This document shows, in pieces, positions 49,614 through 57,938 of a DNA stretch of 64,000 nt. This stretch comes from Bacteroides acidifaciens. GTDB lineage: Bacteria; Bacteroidota; Bacteroidia; Bacteroidales; Bacteroidaceae. Location of the stretch: contig NZ_CAEUHO010000001.1 of assembly GCF_903181435.1 (NCBI RefSeq), forward strand, positions 682,001-746,000, given 5' to 3'. The translations under genes and the position numbers were made by a program. Below the pieces are notes generated by a model, which worked only from the letters and a program-made list of their open reading frames with translations, made no database searches and was not told the origin of the DNA. How positions within the stretch are numbered: the stretch's first letter is position 1; each line of letters starts with the position of its first letter.

Positions 49614-50789
49614 ATGCTCGTAGTAGATTTAGGAAAATGGATGAACAAAATCCTGATAGATTGGGGGATAGCCCCGACAGTTGCCGACCGTTTTGATGAG
49701 GCTCTTATTGCTGTGCTGATGATAGCAATTGCTATCGGCCTGAATTATCTCTGCCAAGCGATTCTTATAGGAGGAATGAAGCAGTACACCCGTCGGAAAC
49801 CGCACCTTTGGAATACGTTGCTGATGAAGCGTAAAGTGTTTCACAACCTGATTCATACGGTTCCGGCTTTTCTGGTTTATTCTTTACTGCCAATGGCTTT
49901 TATTCGTGGCAAGGACTTATTGCTTATTTCCCAGAAAGCTTGTGCCGTTTACATTATCTTTTCTTTGCTGTTAGCCATTAATGGGATTCTGTTGATGATA
50001 ATGGATATCTACGACGGGAAGGAGTCTATGAAGAACCGTCCGATGAAAGGATTCATCCAGGTGTTGCAGGTGCTTCTGTTCTTTGTCGGTGGAATCATTA
50101 TTATTGCCATTATTGTGAATAAATCTCCAGCCAGTTTGTTTGCGGGATTAGGTGCTTCGGCTGCCATCCTGATGCTGGTATTCAAGGATTCCATACTAGG
50201 ATTTGTGGCGGGTATCCAGCTTTCCGCCAATGATATGGTTCGTCCGGGCGACTGGATTACGCTTCCTTCCGGTGCTGCCAATGGCACAGTGCAGGAGATT
50301 ACTCTGAATACAGTCAAGATTCAGAATTTCGATAATACGATTTCTACCGTTCCCCCTTATACCTTGGTCAGCAGTCCTTTCCAGAACTGGCGGGGAATGG
50401 TGCAATCAGGAGGACGAAGGGTAATGAAGAATATAACCCTGGACTTGACTACACTCCAATTCTGTACGCCCGAAATGCTCGACCGTTATCGGAAGGAAAT
50501 CCCTTTGATGGCGGATTATCAGCCTGAAGAAGATGTAGTACCCACCAATTCACAGGTTTATCGTGTATATATTGAGCGTTATTTGTGCAGCTTGCCTGTG
50601 GTGAATCAGGATTTGGACTTGATTATCAGCCAGAAAGAAGCCACGATGTATGGAGTACCTATTCAAGTTTACTTTTTCTCCCGAAACAAAGTTTGGAAAG
50701 AATATGAACGTATCCAGTCGGACATCTTCGACCATTTGCTGGCAATGGTTCCCAAGTTTGATTTGAAGGTTTATCAGTATTCCGATTAA
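49614..50789 (+). CDS. MscS-family mechanosensitive ion channel
   Basis: A 391-residue inner-membrane protein with about five hydrophobic segments followed by the MscS pore helix and beta domain. The pore region reads SLFAGLGASAAILMLVFKDS, and the beta domain begins IQLSANDMVRPGDWITLP and includes NGTVQEITLNTVKIQNFDNT. It is longer than E. coli MscS (286 residues) because of extra N-terminal spans. It is probably a monocistronic osmotic-safety channel, unrelated to the glycan genes to its left. Confidence 0.88.
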   Translation: MLVVDLGKWMNKILIDWGIAPTVADRFDEALIAVLMIAIAIGLNYLCQAILIGGMKQYTRRKPHLWNTLLMKRKVFHNLIHTVPAFLVYSLLPMAFIRGKDLLLISQKACAVYIIFSLLLAINGILLMIMDIYDGKESMKNRPMKGFIQVLQVLLFFVGGIIIIAIIVNKSPASLFAGLGASAAILMLVFKDSILGFVAGIQLSANDMVRPGDWITLPSGAANGTVQEITLNTVKIQNFDNTISTVPPYTLVSSPFQNWRGMVQSGGRRVMKNITLDLTTLQFCTPEMLDRYRKEIPLMADYQPEEDVVPTNSQVYRVYIERYLCSLPVVNQDLDLIISQKEATMYGVPIQVYFFSRNKVWKEYERIQSDIFDHLLAMVPKFDLKVYQYSD

Positions 50790-50865
50790 ATGATTTGTGC
50801 CATTCTGATGTTACGACTGTTCTAATACGGTGACACAAAACAATTTGTTACAGATAGTTGGTATA

Positions 50866-52014
50866 TTAATATAAAATCAGCTCGAAGTCTGTATAAATAG
50901 GCAAATGGTCACTGACACCACCTTGATACTTCATTCCCTTATAAGTGCGGAAAGGCTCTTTATCACCGTATTTCTTATCCTCAATTAGTAAAAAGGGGAG
51001 CAGGCAGACGTTTGCTTTATCCTCACTGGTGAAGAACTCGCCGGAGCGGTTCAACAAAGTGCCGGATACTATCAAGTGGTCGAGCAATCCCCATTCCCCC
51101 CGATATTTGTAAGAACCGAAATCTTTGGATTTGGCTTTTCGAGCGAGTAGATGATAGAGTTTCAATGGAGATAAGGTGGGGGATGGAGCTTCCGCTTCCA
51201 GTACTTCCCGGATAGACTTATTAGTCGGATAGTCATTAAAATCTCCCATGATGATAACTTGAGGGTGAAGCCGTTTGTGCAAGATACTATCCGCTTCCGT
51301 TCGTAGAATTTGGGCTGCATGAAGCCGGTAAGGTTCGGACTCTCTCGCTCCGCCCGAACGGCTCGGGAGATGGCAGACAAATACATCCAGCGTATCTCCT
51401 GTCAGTAATAAACCGCTGACATGCAATAAATCCCTTGTCGGACGATGTTGGCCGAAAGGGGGAATGGAGACAGGACGGGAAGATAATAATTTGAATAAAT
51501 CCCGTTGATAAAGTAGAGCTACGTCAATACCTCTTAAATCGGGAGAATCCGTCATAACATAACGGTAATCGAGTTCTTTTAAAGGCGAACGGCGGGTAAG
51601 GTCACGCAGTACCGTATCATTTTCCACTTCACAAAGACCTATGAGGGCGGGCGGATTCCATTCGCCAATCGCTGTGATGGCACGTGCAATATCAGCCAGC
51701 TTCTTTTTGTATCTATTGTAATACCAGTGACGCGTTGCGTCGGGAAGAAATTCGCGGTCATTCTTCAGGCTGTCGTGATGAGTGTCAAACAGGTTTTCTA
51801 TGTTCCAGCTTACGACGCGGAAAGGGACTTTTTCTTGGAAGAGGGAGTCTAGCCTGTGATGTGTCTCTTGTGCCGTAATAAAAGAAGGGGTAAGAAAACT
51901 GATGCCCGATAAGCCCATAACAAAAAGGAGTATGGTAACAGCTACTCGTTTTTCGCTGTTACCATGACCCTTAGTTCGTCGACTAGTCCGCCTGTTATTT
52001 CTTGGCAGGAACAT
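50866..52014 (-). CDS. Endonuclease/exonuclease/phosphatase-family protein
   Basis: A 382-residue protein with a basic N-terminus, one hydrophobic signal or anchor segment (about 25-45) and an EEP (DNase I-like) fold. Conserved positions include VVSWNIENLFD near the start, GLCEVEND with the metal-binding Glu, VCHLPSRSGG, MGDFNDYPTN and the closing SDHLPIYTDF with the catalytic Asp-His. Exported members of this family may act on nucleic acid or on phosphoesters; the substrate is open. Its start overlaps the last 20 bp of pepD, so the two are probably translated together. Confidence 0.82.
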   Translation of the reverse strand: MFLPRNNRRTSRRTKGHGNSEKRVAVTILLFVMGLSGISFLTPSFITAQETHHRLDSLFQEKVPFRVVSWNIENLFDTHHDSLKNDREFLPDATRHWYYNRYKKKLADIARAITAIGEWNPPALIGLCEVENDTVLRDLTRRSPLKELDYRYVMTDSPDLRGIDVALLYQRDLFKLLSSRPVSIPPFGQHRPTRDLLHVSGLLLTGDTLDVFVCHLPSRSGGARESEPYRLHAAQILRTEADSILHKRLHPQVIIMGDFNDYPTNKSIREVLEAEAPSPTLSPLKLYHLLARKAKSKDFGSYKYRGEWGLLDHLIVSGTLLNRSGEFFTSEDKANVCLLPFLLIEDKKYGDKEPFRTYKGMKYQGGVSDHLPIYTDFELILY

Positions 52015-53455
52015 GTACCAGAATATCCAGCAGGTGTTTCCAGAACTTATCTACAGTAGGAATAAGCATCCGTTCATCAGGAGAGTGAACACCCGTAAGA
52101 GTCGGTCCGAAAGAAATCATATCCAATGCCGGGTATTTGTCAAGGAACAAGCCACATTCCAATCCTGCATGGATAGCTTTCACTTTGGCGTCTACACCAA
52201 ATAAACGCTTATAAGATTCGGCAGCCACTTCGAGAATGGCCGAATGTGGATTCGGCTTCCATCCCGGATAACCTTCGCCGAAGGTAACGTTTGCTCCCGC
52301 CAATAGGAATACGGTGCGTACAGTATTCGCCATATCATTGCGGGCAGACAAGATGGAACTGCGCTGGCTGGTTTCGATACGGATGACATTATTAGGTTTC
52401 ATCTTCACGGAAGCAAGGTTTGTAGACGTTTCCACCAGTCCCGGGATGTCCTGGCTCATGGCATATACACCATGAGGGGCGGCATATAAAGCCTTCAGCA
52501 AACGGTCGGTTGTGCCCTGGTCTATAGCAGTCTTGCGGGGAGCTTCCGATTCGAGAACCAGTTTCAAGTCCGGTTCTACAACAGACAATTCATCTTCCAT
52601 TTCGCTGGCGAAGATATTCAATTCGGTACGGACATCATGTTTTGCATCTTCGGGTACGGCACAGATAGCATACGCTTCGCGGGGAATGGCATTGCGTAGA
52701 TTGCCACCGTTGATTTCGCAAAGATACAAATCGTGCTTATTGGCTATGCGGGTGAGGAAACGATTCAAAATCTTGTTCGCATTTCCTCTTCCCAAATGAA
52801 TGTCGCCACCGGAATGACCGCCTTTCAGCCCTTTCACTTCCACCTTGAAGAAGAAATATCCGGCAGGAACTTCTATATCCTTATATGTAAATTCGGCTAC
52901 AGAGTCAATGCCACCGGCACATCCGATAAAGATTTCCCCTTCGTCCTCAGAGTCGAGGTTCAGGAGAATATCACCGCTCATGAACCCCTCTTTCAAGGCA
53001 AAAGCACCTGTCAATCCCGTTTCTTCGTCTACGGTGAACAAACATTCCAGCGGGCCGTGTTCGATAGTGTCGTCGGCAAGGATAGCCAGTTCGGTAGCCA
53101 CGCCGATGCCGTTGTCGGCTCCGAGGGTAGTCCCTTTGGCTTTCAGCCATTCACCGTCAATCTCAGTTTCGATAGGGTCGGTGAGGAAGTCGTGCTGGAC
53201 GTCGTTGTTCTTTTCGCACACCATATCGATATGTGATTGCAGCACCACAGTTTGCAGGTTCTCTTTACCCGGTGTGGCAGGTTTTTTAATCAATATATTG
53301 CCGACTTCATCTACCTTGGTTTCGAGGTTATGTTTAGCTCCGAATGCCTTCAGATAGGCAATCATTTTCTCTTCCTTCTTTGAAGGGCGTGGCACCTGGC
53401 AGATTTCTTCAAAATACTTGAATACGCCAGCCGGCTTTAAGTCTTTTTTTTCCAT
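51995..53455 (-). CDS. pepD: Aminoacyl-histidine (Xaa-His) dipeptidase, M20 family
   Basis: A 486-residue cytosolic metallopeptidase that cleaves dipeptides such as carnosine-type Xaa-His. I use the ATG at 53455 (MEKKDLKPAGVFKYFEEICQ) because it begins exactly where the family does; an upstream in-frame ATG adds 31 unconserved residues. Metal and catalytic sites of the M20 clan are seen in LQSHIDMV, TLGADNGIG, DEETGLTGA, HAGLECGLF and the lid-domain GGHSGGDIH. It is full length for PepD. The EEP-family gene follows with overlapping ends. Confidence 0.92.
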   Translation of the reverse strand: MEKKDLKPAGVFKYFEEICQVPRPSKKEEKMIAYLKAFGAKHNLETKVDEVGNILIKKPATPGKENLQTVVLQSHIDMVCEKNNDVQHDFLTDPIETEIDGEWLKAKGTTLGADNGIGVATELAILADDTIEHGPLECLFTVDEETGLTGAFALKEGFMSGDILLNLDSEDEGEIFIGCAGGIDSVAEFTYKDIEVPAGYFFFKVEVKGLKGGHSGGDIHLGRGNANKILNRFLTRIANKHDLYLCEINGGNLRNAIPREAYAICAVPEDAKHDVRTELNIFASEMEDELSVVEPDLKLVLESEAPRKTAIDQGTTDRLLKALYAAPHGVYAMSQDIPGLVETSTNLASVKMKPNNVIRIETSQRSSILSARNDMANTVRTVFLLAGANVTFGEGYPGWKPNPHSAILEVAAESYKRLFGVDAKVKAIHAGLECGLFLDKYPALDMISFGPTLTGVHSPDERMLIPTVDKFWKHLLDILVHVPAKK

Positions 53456-53572
53456 GCTGTTTTCTTTTTTATAATAAGGAATAGAAGGGCGGTTTTGGCC
53501 TCTTCTATTGCTAAATATGGTTAATTTGATGGGCTTATCTGAACTCATATCTCATTAAAGCCTATCTTTGCA

Positions 53573-53580
53573 CTCACAAA
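53573..53580 (+). promoter_or_regulatory. Bacteroides -7 element (TATCTTTG)
   Basis: TATCTTTG lies 10 bp before the ATG of the small membrane protein gene at 53591, so the leader must be very short. Confidence 0.5.
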
Positions 53581-53590
53581 ATTAATAGAA

Positions 53591-53824
53591 ATGGTTGAGA
53601 CTATACTGATAACTTTGTTAATAGTTGCTATTTCCCTGGCATTATTAGGGGTGAAAGTATTCTTTACTAAGGGTGGTAAGTTCCCTAATGGCCACGTGAG
53701 CGGGAATAAAGCGTTGCGTAAAAAAGGAATCGGATGTGCACAGTCTCAGGACCGTGAAGCACAAAAGAAGCCACGTTTTTCTATTGATGAGTTGGAAAAA
53801 GCCTTGAACGATAGTATGAATTAA
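53591..53824 (+). CDS. Small single-span membrane protein
   Basis: A 77-residue protein: one N-terminal membrane helix (about 4-25), a short basic linker, the motif FPNGHVSGNKALRKKGIGCAQ with a single Cys (about 50), and a polar tail. I do not recognise a named family with certainty. NqrM-like assembly proteins have a similar size and topology but carry more cysteines. It is 27 bp upstream of the OmpH-like gene and likely cotranscribed, which suggests an envelope role. Confidence 0.7.
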   Translation: MVETILITLLIVAISLALLGVKVFFTKGGKFPNGHVSGNKALRKKGIGCAQSQDREAQKKPRFSIDELEKALNDSMN

Positions 53825-53851
53825 ATTTTTAAAAAACAATACTTATAAATT

Positions 53852-54454
53852 ATGAATAGAATGAACTTCCTCATGAACGGTTTGGCTGCTCTTGCGTTTA
53901 TCGTTTTATTTTCACAATGTGCTGGCAAAGCTGACAATCAAACTACTGCTGCTCCTTCTCAGGCTAACGCCGAATTGTCAGGAATGAAAATTGCGTATGT
54001 TGAAATCGATTCGTTATTAGCACAATACAACTTCTGTATTGACCTGAATGAGGCGATGGTAAAGAAGAGCGAAAATGTCCGTCTGACATTGAACCAAAAA
54101 GCGAACGCTCTGAATAAGGAAAAGCAAGATTTCCAGAAGAAAGTTGAGAATAACGCATTTCTGTCACAAGACAGAGCTCAACAGGAATACAACCGCCTGG
54201 TGAAGTTGGAACAAGACCTGCAGGAATTGAGTACCAAACTTCAGAATGGCTTGATGGAAGAAAACAATAAGAATAGCTTGCAGTTCCGCGATTCAATCAA
54301 TGCTTTCCTGAAAGAGTATAACAAGACTCGTGGATACAGCTTGATTTTCAGCAACACAGGTTTCGATAACCTGCTCTATGCTGACAGTGCATTTAACATT
54401 ACAAAAGAAATTGTGGATGGACTGAATGCAAGATATTCTCCAGTAAAGAAATAA
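53852..54454 (+). CDS. OmpH/Skp-like periplasmic chaperone, lipoprotein
   Basis: A 200-residue exported protein with a lipobox (LFSQCAG, Cys about 24), then the Skp pattern: a short beta strand MKIAYVEIDSLLAQYN, a long charged coiled-coil (about 75-150) and a C-terminal strand region GYSLIFSNTGFDNLLYAD. Skp-type proteins hold unfolded outer-membrane proteins. A lipid anchor differs from soluble E. coli Skp but is common among Bacteroidetes members. It ends at a terminator. Confidence 0.85.
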   Translation: MNRMNFLMNGLAALAFIVLFSQCAGKADNQTTAAPSQANAELSGMKIAYVEIDSLLAQYNFCIDLNEAMVKKSENVRLTLNQKANALNKEKQDFQKKVENNAFLSQDRAQQEYNRLVKLEQDLQELSTKLQNGLMEENNKNSLQFRDSINAFLKEYNKTRGYSLIFSNTGFDNLLYADSAFNITKEIVDGLNARYSPVKK

Positions 54455-54538
54455 GATTTATAAATAATGATAATTAATATGTTCCGTGCTTTGTGAAAAA
54501 GGACGGAACATGAATTCTAAAATTTTGTTTGTGTTGGT

Positions 54539-54578
54539 GCCTGTTCAAGACTGTGAAGCTATGAACGGGCTTTTTTTA
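54539..54578 (+). terminator. Terminator after the OmpH-like gene
   Basis: The 9-bp stem GCCTGTTCA / TGAACGGGC (one wobble pair) with a 13-14-nt loop is followed by seven or more T. A second smaller inverted repeat lies at 54479-54511. Confidence 0.8.
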
Positions 54579-54917
54579 TGCCCTTTCCTTTTCTTCTTCC
54601 TGTGGAATACGGAAGGCGGTATAAAGTTCGAGTATAGCGGCAATAGTAAGACAAGCTATCCATTCATTGCCGCGTGTGGCGAACATGAAAGCTCCGGTCA
54701 GTATGAGTGCCAATGCTCCGAATATCTGCTGAATGCGCAGGCGTTTCAAAGTTTTGCTTTTTCCTTTGACGGGCGTGTTCACTTGCGCCAACGCGATGAA
54801 TCCGGCTCCGATAGTGTATATATAGGGGGCGTAAATCCATCCGGTTATAAATACGGCAGCTCCGGTAAGAGTCATTATAGCGCCGACGGCGAAAAAAGCG
54901 GGTATTAATTGTTTCAT
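54576..54917 (-). CDS. Conserved four-span membrane protein, function unknown
   Basis: A 113-residue protein with four hydrophobic segments (about 5-25, 30-45, 62-80 and 85-103) and a charged C-terminus (EEEKERA). I recognise no catalytic motif. It starts 3 bp after the FtsB/DivIC-like gene, so the two form an operon. A longer plus-strand reading frame overlaps it but lacks protein-like composition. Confidence 0.7.
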   Translation of the reverse strand: MKQLIPAFFAVGAIMTLTGAAVFITGWIYAPYIYTIGAGFIALAQVNTPVKGKSKTLKRLRIQQIFGALALILTGAFMFATRGNEWIACLTIAAILELYTAFRIPQEEEKERA

Positions 54918-54920
54918 TGT

Positions 54921-55217
54921 TTATTCTTCAAAAACGTAAATATCTTCGTTGGGTTTCTTCATCAGATACTTTTCGCGGGCAATCTGCTCGATAGCGTCTG
55001 GATTGGTGCTTATTTCATTGAGACGCTTCGTGTTTTCTTCATAATCCATCCGATACTTTTCTATCTCTTCTTTCAATAGGCTGATTTCACGTTCATATCC
55101 GAGACGACGCACCAAGCTGTTCTCGTCCAGAAAACCTATGATAACGGCAAATGCAACGACCGTAATGAGATACTTACGCCTGCATATGAAATTCCAAATA
55201 CTGATTAGTTTACCCAT
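54921..55217 (-). CDS. FtsB/DivIC-family septum formation initiator
   Basis: A 98-residue bitopic division protein. Start chosen at 55217 (MGKLISIW), with an in-frame ATG 24 bp earlier as alternative. A short cytoplasmic end is followed by one membrane helix (about 15-33), a periplasmic coiled coil (about 40-75) and the closing motif IEQIAREKYLMKKPNEDIY typical of DivIC/FtsB. It would join the FtsL/FtsQ divisome complex. It is divergent from dnaX. Confidence 0.87.
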   Translation of the reverse strand: MGKLISIWNFICRRKYLITVVAFAVIIGFLDENSLVRRLGYEREISLLKEEIEKYRMDYEENTKRLNEISTNPDAIEQIAREKYLMKKPNEDIYVFEE

Positions 55218-55324
55218 GACTTCTCCTTTTAATCTCCGCAAAGATAAAACTAATAACTTAAAAACTTATCGCTTCGGCTTCAAAACTTCTATCCTTATCC
55301 TTTATTACTTATCACTTTTTTATG

Positions 55325-55332
55325 TACATTTG
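55325..55332 (+). promoter_or_regulatory. Bacteroides -7 element (TACATTTG), dnaX
   Basis: TACATTTG lies 33 bp before the dnaX start codon. Confidence 0.5.
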
Positions 55333-55365
55333 CACTGAACTCAAAAAACAGAGAGAATCCCGGAT

Positions 55366-57243
55366 ATGGAAAACTATATTGTATCAGCCCGTAAGTACCG
55401 TCCGTCCACGTTCGAGTCAGTGGTAGGGCAGCGGGCGCTGACCACTACGCTGAAAAATGCGATTGCCACCCAGAAACTGGCTCATGCCTATTTGTTTTGC
55501 GGGCCGCGTGGAGTGGGAAAGACTACTTGCGCACGTATCTTTGCCAAAACGATAAACTGTATGACGCCCACTGCCGACGGCGAGGCTTGCAACCAATGCG
55601 AATCCTGTGTGGCATTCAACGAACAGCGGTCGTACAATATCCACGAACTTGATGCCGCATCCAACAACTCGGTAGACGACATCCGCCAGTTGGTGGAACA
55701 GGTGCGTATTCCGCCACAAATCGGCAAGTATAAAGTATATATCATCGACGAGGTACATATGCTTTCCGCATCCGCTTTCAATGCGTTTCTGAAAACGCTG
55801 GAAGAACCGCCCCGTCATGCCATCTTTATTTTGGCTACAACGGAGAAACATAAGATTCTTCCGACCATCCTTTCCCGTTGCCAGATTTATGATTTTAGCC
55901 GGATTAGTGTGGAAGATACGGTGAACCACTTGTCGTACGTAGCTTCGAAAGAGGCAATCACTGCGGAACCGGAAGCATTGAACGTGATAGCGATGAAAGC
56001 GGACGGTGGTATGCGTGACGCATTGTCTATTTTCGACCAAGTGGTGAGTTTTACGGGTGGCAACATCACGTACAAGAGCGTGATTGACAATCTGAATGTA
56101 CTTGATTACGAATATTATTTCCGTCTGACGGATTGCTTCCTCGAAAACAAGGTAAGCGACGCCCTGCTGCTTTTTAATGACATATTGAATAAAGGCTTCG
56201 ATGGAAGCCACTTTATAACCGGCTTGTCCTCTCATTTCCGTGACTTGCTGGTAGCCAAAGATGCGGTGACGTTGCCTTTGTTGGAAGTGGGGGCGAGCAT
56301 ACGCCAACGTTATCAGGAACAAGCGCAGAAATGCCCGTTGACTTTCCTGTATCGGGCGATGAAGCTTTGTAATGAATGTGATTTGAATTACCGCATCAGC
56401 AAGAACAAGCGGTTGTTGGTAGAATTGACCTTGATACAGGTTGCACAGCTTACCACCGGGGAGGATGACGGTGGCGGTGGGCGTAGCCCTAAGAAGACTA
56501 TAAAACCCGTATTCACACAGCCTGCCGCAGCTCAGCAGCCGCAGGTTGCTTCTGCAAGCCCGGCTCAGCAGAATTCTGTTCATTCGTATCCGTCTTCAAC
56601 TTCAACACAGGCTGCTGGTTACGCTACTGCTGCCCGTCAACCGCAGATGCCTACGGCGGCACAGTCCGCACCGCCTTCTTCAACAAATGTGGCGGCTTCG
56701 TCAACTCCGTCACAAGGAGCAGGAATTCCCCAGACGGTAAGGGAAGAACAGCGGAAAGTTCCAGTAATGAAGATGTCCAGTCTGGGCGTGTCTATCAAGA
56801 ATCCGCAGCGTGGGCAGGAGACTCAGAATACGGCTGCAACTACTGCTCCTAAGGTGCAGATGCAACCGGAAGAGGATTTGATATTCAACGACCGTGACTT
56901 GAACTATTATTGGCAGGAATATGCAGCACAGTTGCCGAAAGAGCAGGATGCGTTAATGAAGCGTATGCAGATGCTTCGTCCGGCATTATTCAAAAACTCG
57001 ACGACTTTTGAAGTTGTGGTGGATAATGAAATGGCGGCGAAAGACTTTACTGCCTTGATTCCTGAATTGCAGGAGTATCTTCGTGTCCGGTTGAGGAATA
57101 GCCAGGTCGTAATGACAGTGAGGGTCAGTGAAGCGGCAGAAACGATACGCCCGGTGGGACGTGTAGAGAAGTTTCAGATGATGGCACAGAAGAACCAGGC
57201 TTTGATGCAACTGAAAGAGGAATTCGGACTTGAATTATATTAG
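55366..57243 (+). CDS. dnaX: DNA polymerase III subunit gamma/tau
   Basis: A 625-residue clamp-loader ATPase. The N-terminal AAA+ module has Walker A GPRGVGKTT (about 45), a zinc finger with CNQCESC cysteines (about 75-83), Walker B IIDEVHMLS and the SRC arginine-finger motif. Domain III follows to about 365. The rest is a low-complexity Pro/Gln/Ala/Ser linker (about 370-500) and a C-terminal tau-like domain (about 505-625). I see no slippery A-run followed by a structure that would signal a programmed gamma frameshift, but I cannot exclude one. Confidence 0.94.
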   Translation: MENYIVSARKYRPSTFESVVGQRALTTTLKNAIATQKLAHAYLFCGPRGVGKTTCARIFAKTINCMTPTADGEACNQCESCVAFNEQRSYNIHELDAASNNSVDDIRQLVEQVRIPPQIGKYKVYIIDEVHMLSASAFNAFLKTLEEPPRHAIFILATTEKHKILPTILSRCQIYDFSRISVEDTVNHLSYVASKEAITAEPEALNVIAMKADGGMRDALSIFDQVVSFTGGNITYKSVIDNLNVLDYEYYFRLTDCFLENKVSDALLLFNDILNKGFDGSHFITGLSSHFRDLLVAKDAVTLPLLEVGASIRQRYQEQAQKCPLTFLYRAMKLCNECDLNYRISKNKRLLVELTLIQVAQLTTGEDDGGGGRSPKKTIKPVFTQPAAAQQPQVASASPAQQNSVHSYPSSTSTQAAGYATAARQPQMPTAAQSAPPSSTNVAASSTPSQGAGIPQTVREEQRKVPVMKMSSLGVSIKNPQRGQETQNTAATTAPKVQMQPEEDLIFNDRDLNYYWQEYAAQLPKEQDALMKRMQMLRPALFKNSTTFEVVVDNEMAAKDFTALIPELQEYLRVRLRNSQVVMTVRVSEAAETIRPVGRVEKFQMMAQKNQALMQLKEEFGLELY

Positions 57244-57270
57244 TCTTTTGTGAAGAAACCATATAAAATG

Positions 57271-57325
57271 AGCTTTGCCCGATTGGTTGTCATTTGACAA
57301 AAATCGGGCAAGGCTTTTATTTTTA
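57271..57325 (+). terminator. Terminator after dnaX
   Basis: A long stem with AGCTTTGCCCGAT pairing to ATCGGGCAAGGCT (57271-57283 and 57302-57314, one wobble) is followed by TTTATTTTT. It lies between the convergent dnaX and PspC genes. Confidence 0.85.
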
Positions 57326-57556
57326 ATGTAGTCTGTTATTCATACGGTCTTCATATCCGTCTGACGGCATTTTTGCTGGCATAACAATCCATAAAATAAT
57401 ATAGATGATTACTCCGGCGAAAGCAGTAAAGAATGTAGCCAATATATATACTATTCTCAGTAAAGTCGGGTCCCAACCGAAATACTCGGCAATTCCGGCA
57501 CATACTCCCGCAATCATGCGGTTGGAAGAGCGTGTTAGTTTCTTGTTATTTTCCAT
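57323..57556 (-). CDS. PspC-domain membrane protein
   Basis: A 77-residue protein starting at 57556 (MENNKKLTRSSNRM). The PspC domain is complete: basic N-terminus, MIAGVCAGIAEYFGWDPTLLRI, then one membrane span (about 36-58) ending IILWIVMPAK. PspC proteins take part in envelope-stress responses, but short stand-alone forms like this one are of unclear function. It is the last gene with normal host composition before the AT-rich region. Confidence 0.87.
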   Translation of the reverse strand: MENNKKLTRSSNRMIAGVCAGIAEYFGWDPTLLRIVYILATFFTAFAGVIIYIILWIVMPAKMPSDGYEDRMNNRLH

Positions 57557-57588
57557 ATATGGTATTAATTTTAGTGCGAATATCGCTA

Positions 57589-57596
57589 CAAATATA
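57589..57596 (-). promoter_or_regulatory. Bacteroides -7 element for the PspC gene
   Basis: The minus strand reads TATATTTG, 32 bp before the start codon at 57556. Confidence 0.45.
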
Positions 57597-57671
57597 AAGA
57601 ATATATTTGGTCTGTGTGGCAGATAGGGTAATTTATATTCTGTTTTTAGCATCTGAATGATGCTCTACCAA

Positions 57672-57709
57672 CAAAGAAAAAGTCCTTGTAAGTATCTAAC
57701 TTACAAAGG
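57672..57709 (-). terminator. Hairpin terminator at the end of the AT-rich gene block
   Basis: On the minus strand CTTTGTAAGT pairs with ACTTACAAG around a 5-nt loop (57699-57708 and 57685-57693) and is followed by GACTTTTTCTTTG. It would stop transcription leaving the element toward the host genes. Confidence 0.65.
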
Positions 57710-57719
57710 GTTTATATCT

Positions 57720-57767
57720 GGGGAAAGCCCGGAGTCGAATCGGCGACATTCAGAACCACAATCAGGC
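57720..57767 (-). other. tRNA-His-like 3' fragment, putative attachment site
   Basis: Minus-strand sequence resembles the 3' half of tRNA-His: anticodon arm CCTGA-TTGTGGT-TCTGA with a GTG anticodon, a 7-nt T loop TTCGACT in an imperfect stem, then an acceptor strand ending with C at the discriminator position. The D arm and 5' acceptor strand are missing; the match ends where AT-rich foreign sequence begins. This is what a displaced tRNA 3' end at an integration junction looks like. It is not a functional tRNA. Confidence 0.45.
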
Positions 57768-57938
57768 ATAGTAACACCTTTATCTTTAATAGTTGTTAGT
57801 TTGTTTATACTTTCTCTTAACAGCCTATAGAACAACTATAGACCAACAATAGTAGTATTACTGCTATGCTAGTATCATACTACTAATAGCACTTGGACTG
57901 TGCTAAGTTTCCTGCTTCTGTTTCATAACTAAATTTAT

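Noticed and set aside
53591..53824. Firm assignment as NqrM
   Set aside because: Size and topology are similar, but only one Cys is present, and I do not see Na+-NQR genes nearby.
54486..54908. 140-codon plus-strand open frame after the OmpH-like gene
   Set aside because: It runs through a strong terminator and overlaps the four-span membrane protein on the minus strand, which has a protein-like hydrophobic pattern and operon spacing. The plus frame lacks such features.
55417..56583. 388-codon minus-strand open frame inside dnaX
   Set aside because: DnaX motifs on the plus strand are unmistakable, and the minus frame has an improbable composition.
57660..57767. Intact tRNA gene
   Set aside because: D-arm-like bases (57660-57673) lie on the wrong side of the anticodon and T arms on the minus strand, so no cloverleaf forms. 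Only the 3'-half resemblance was kept.
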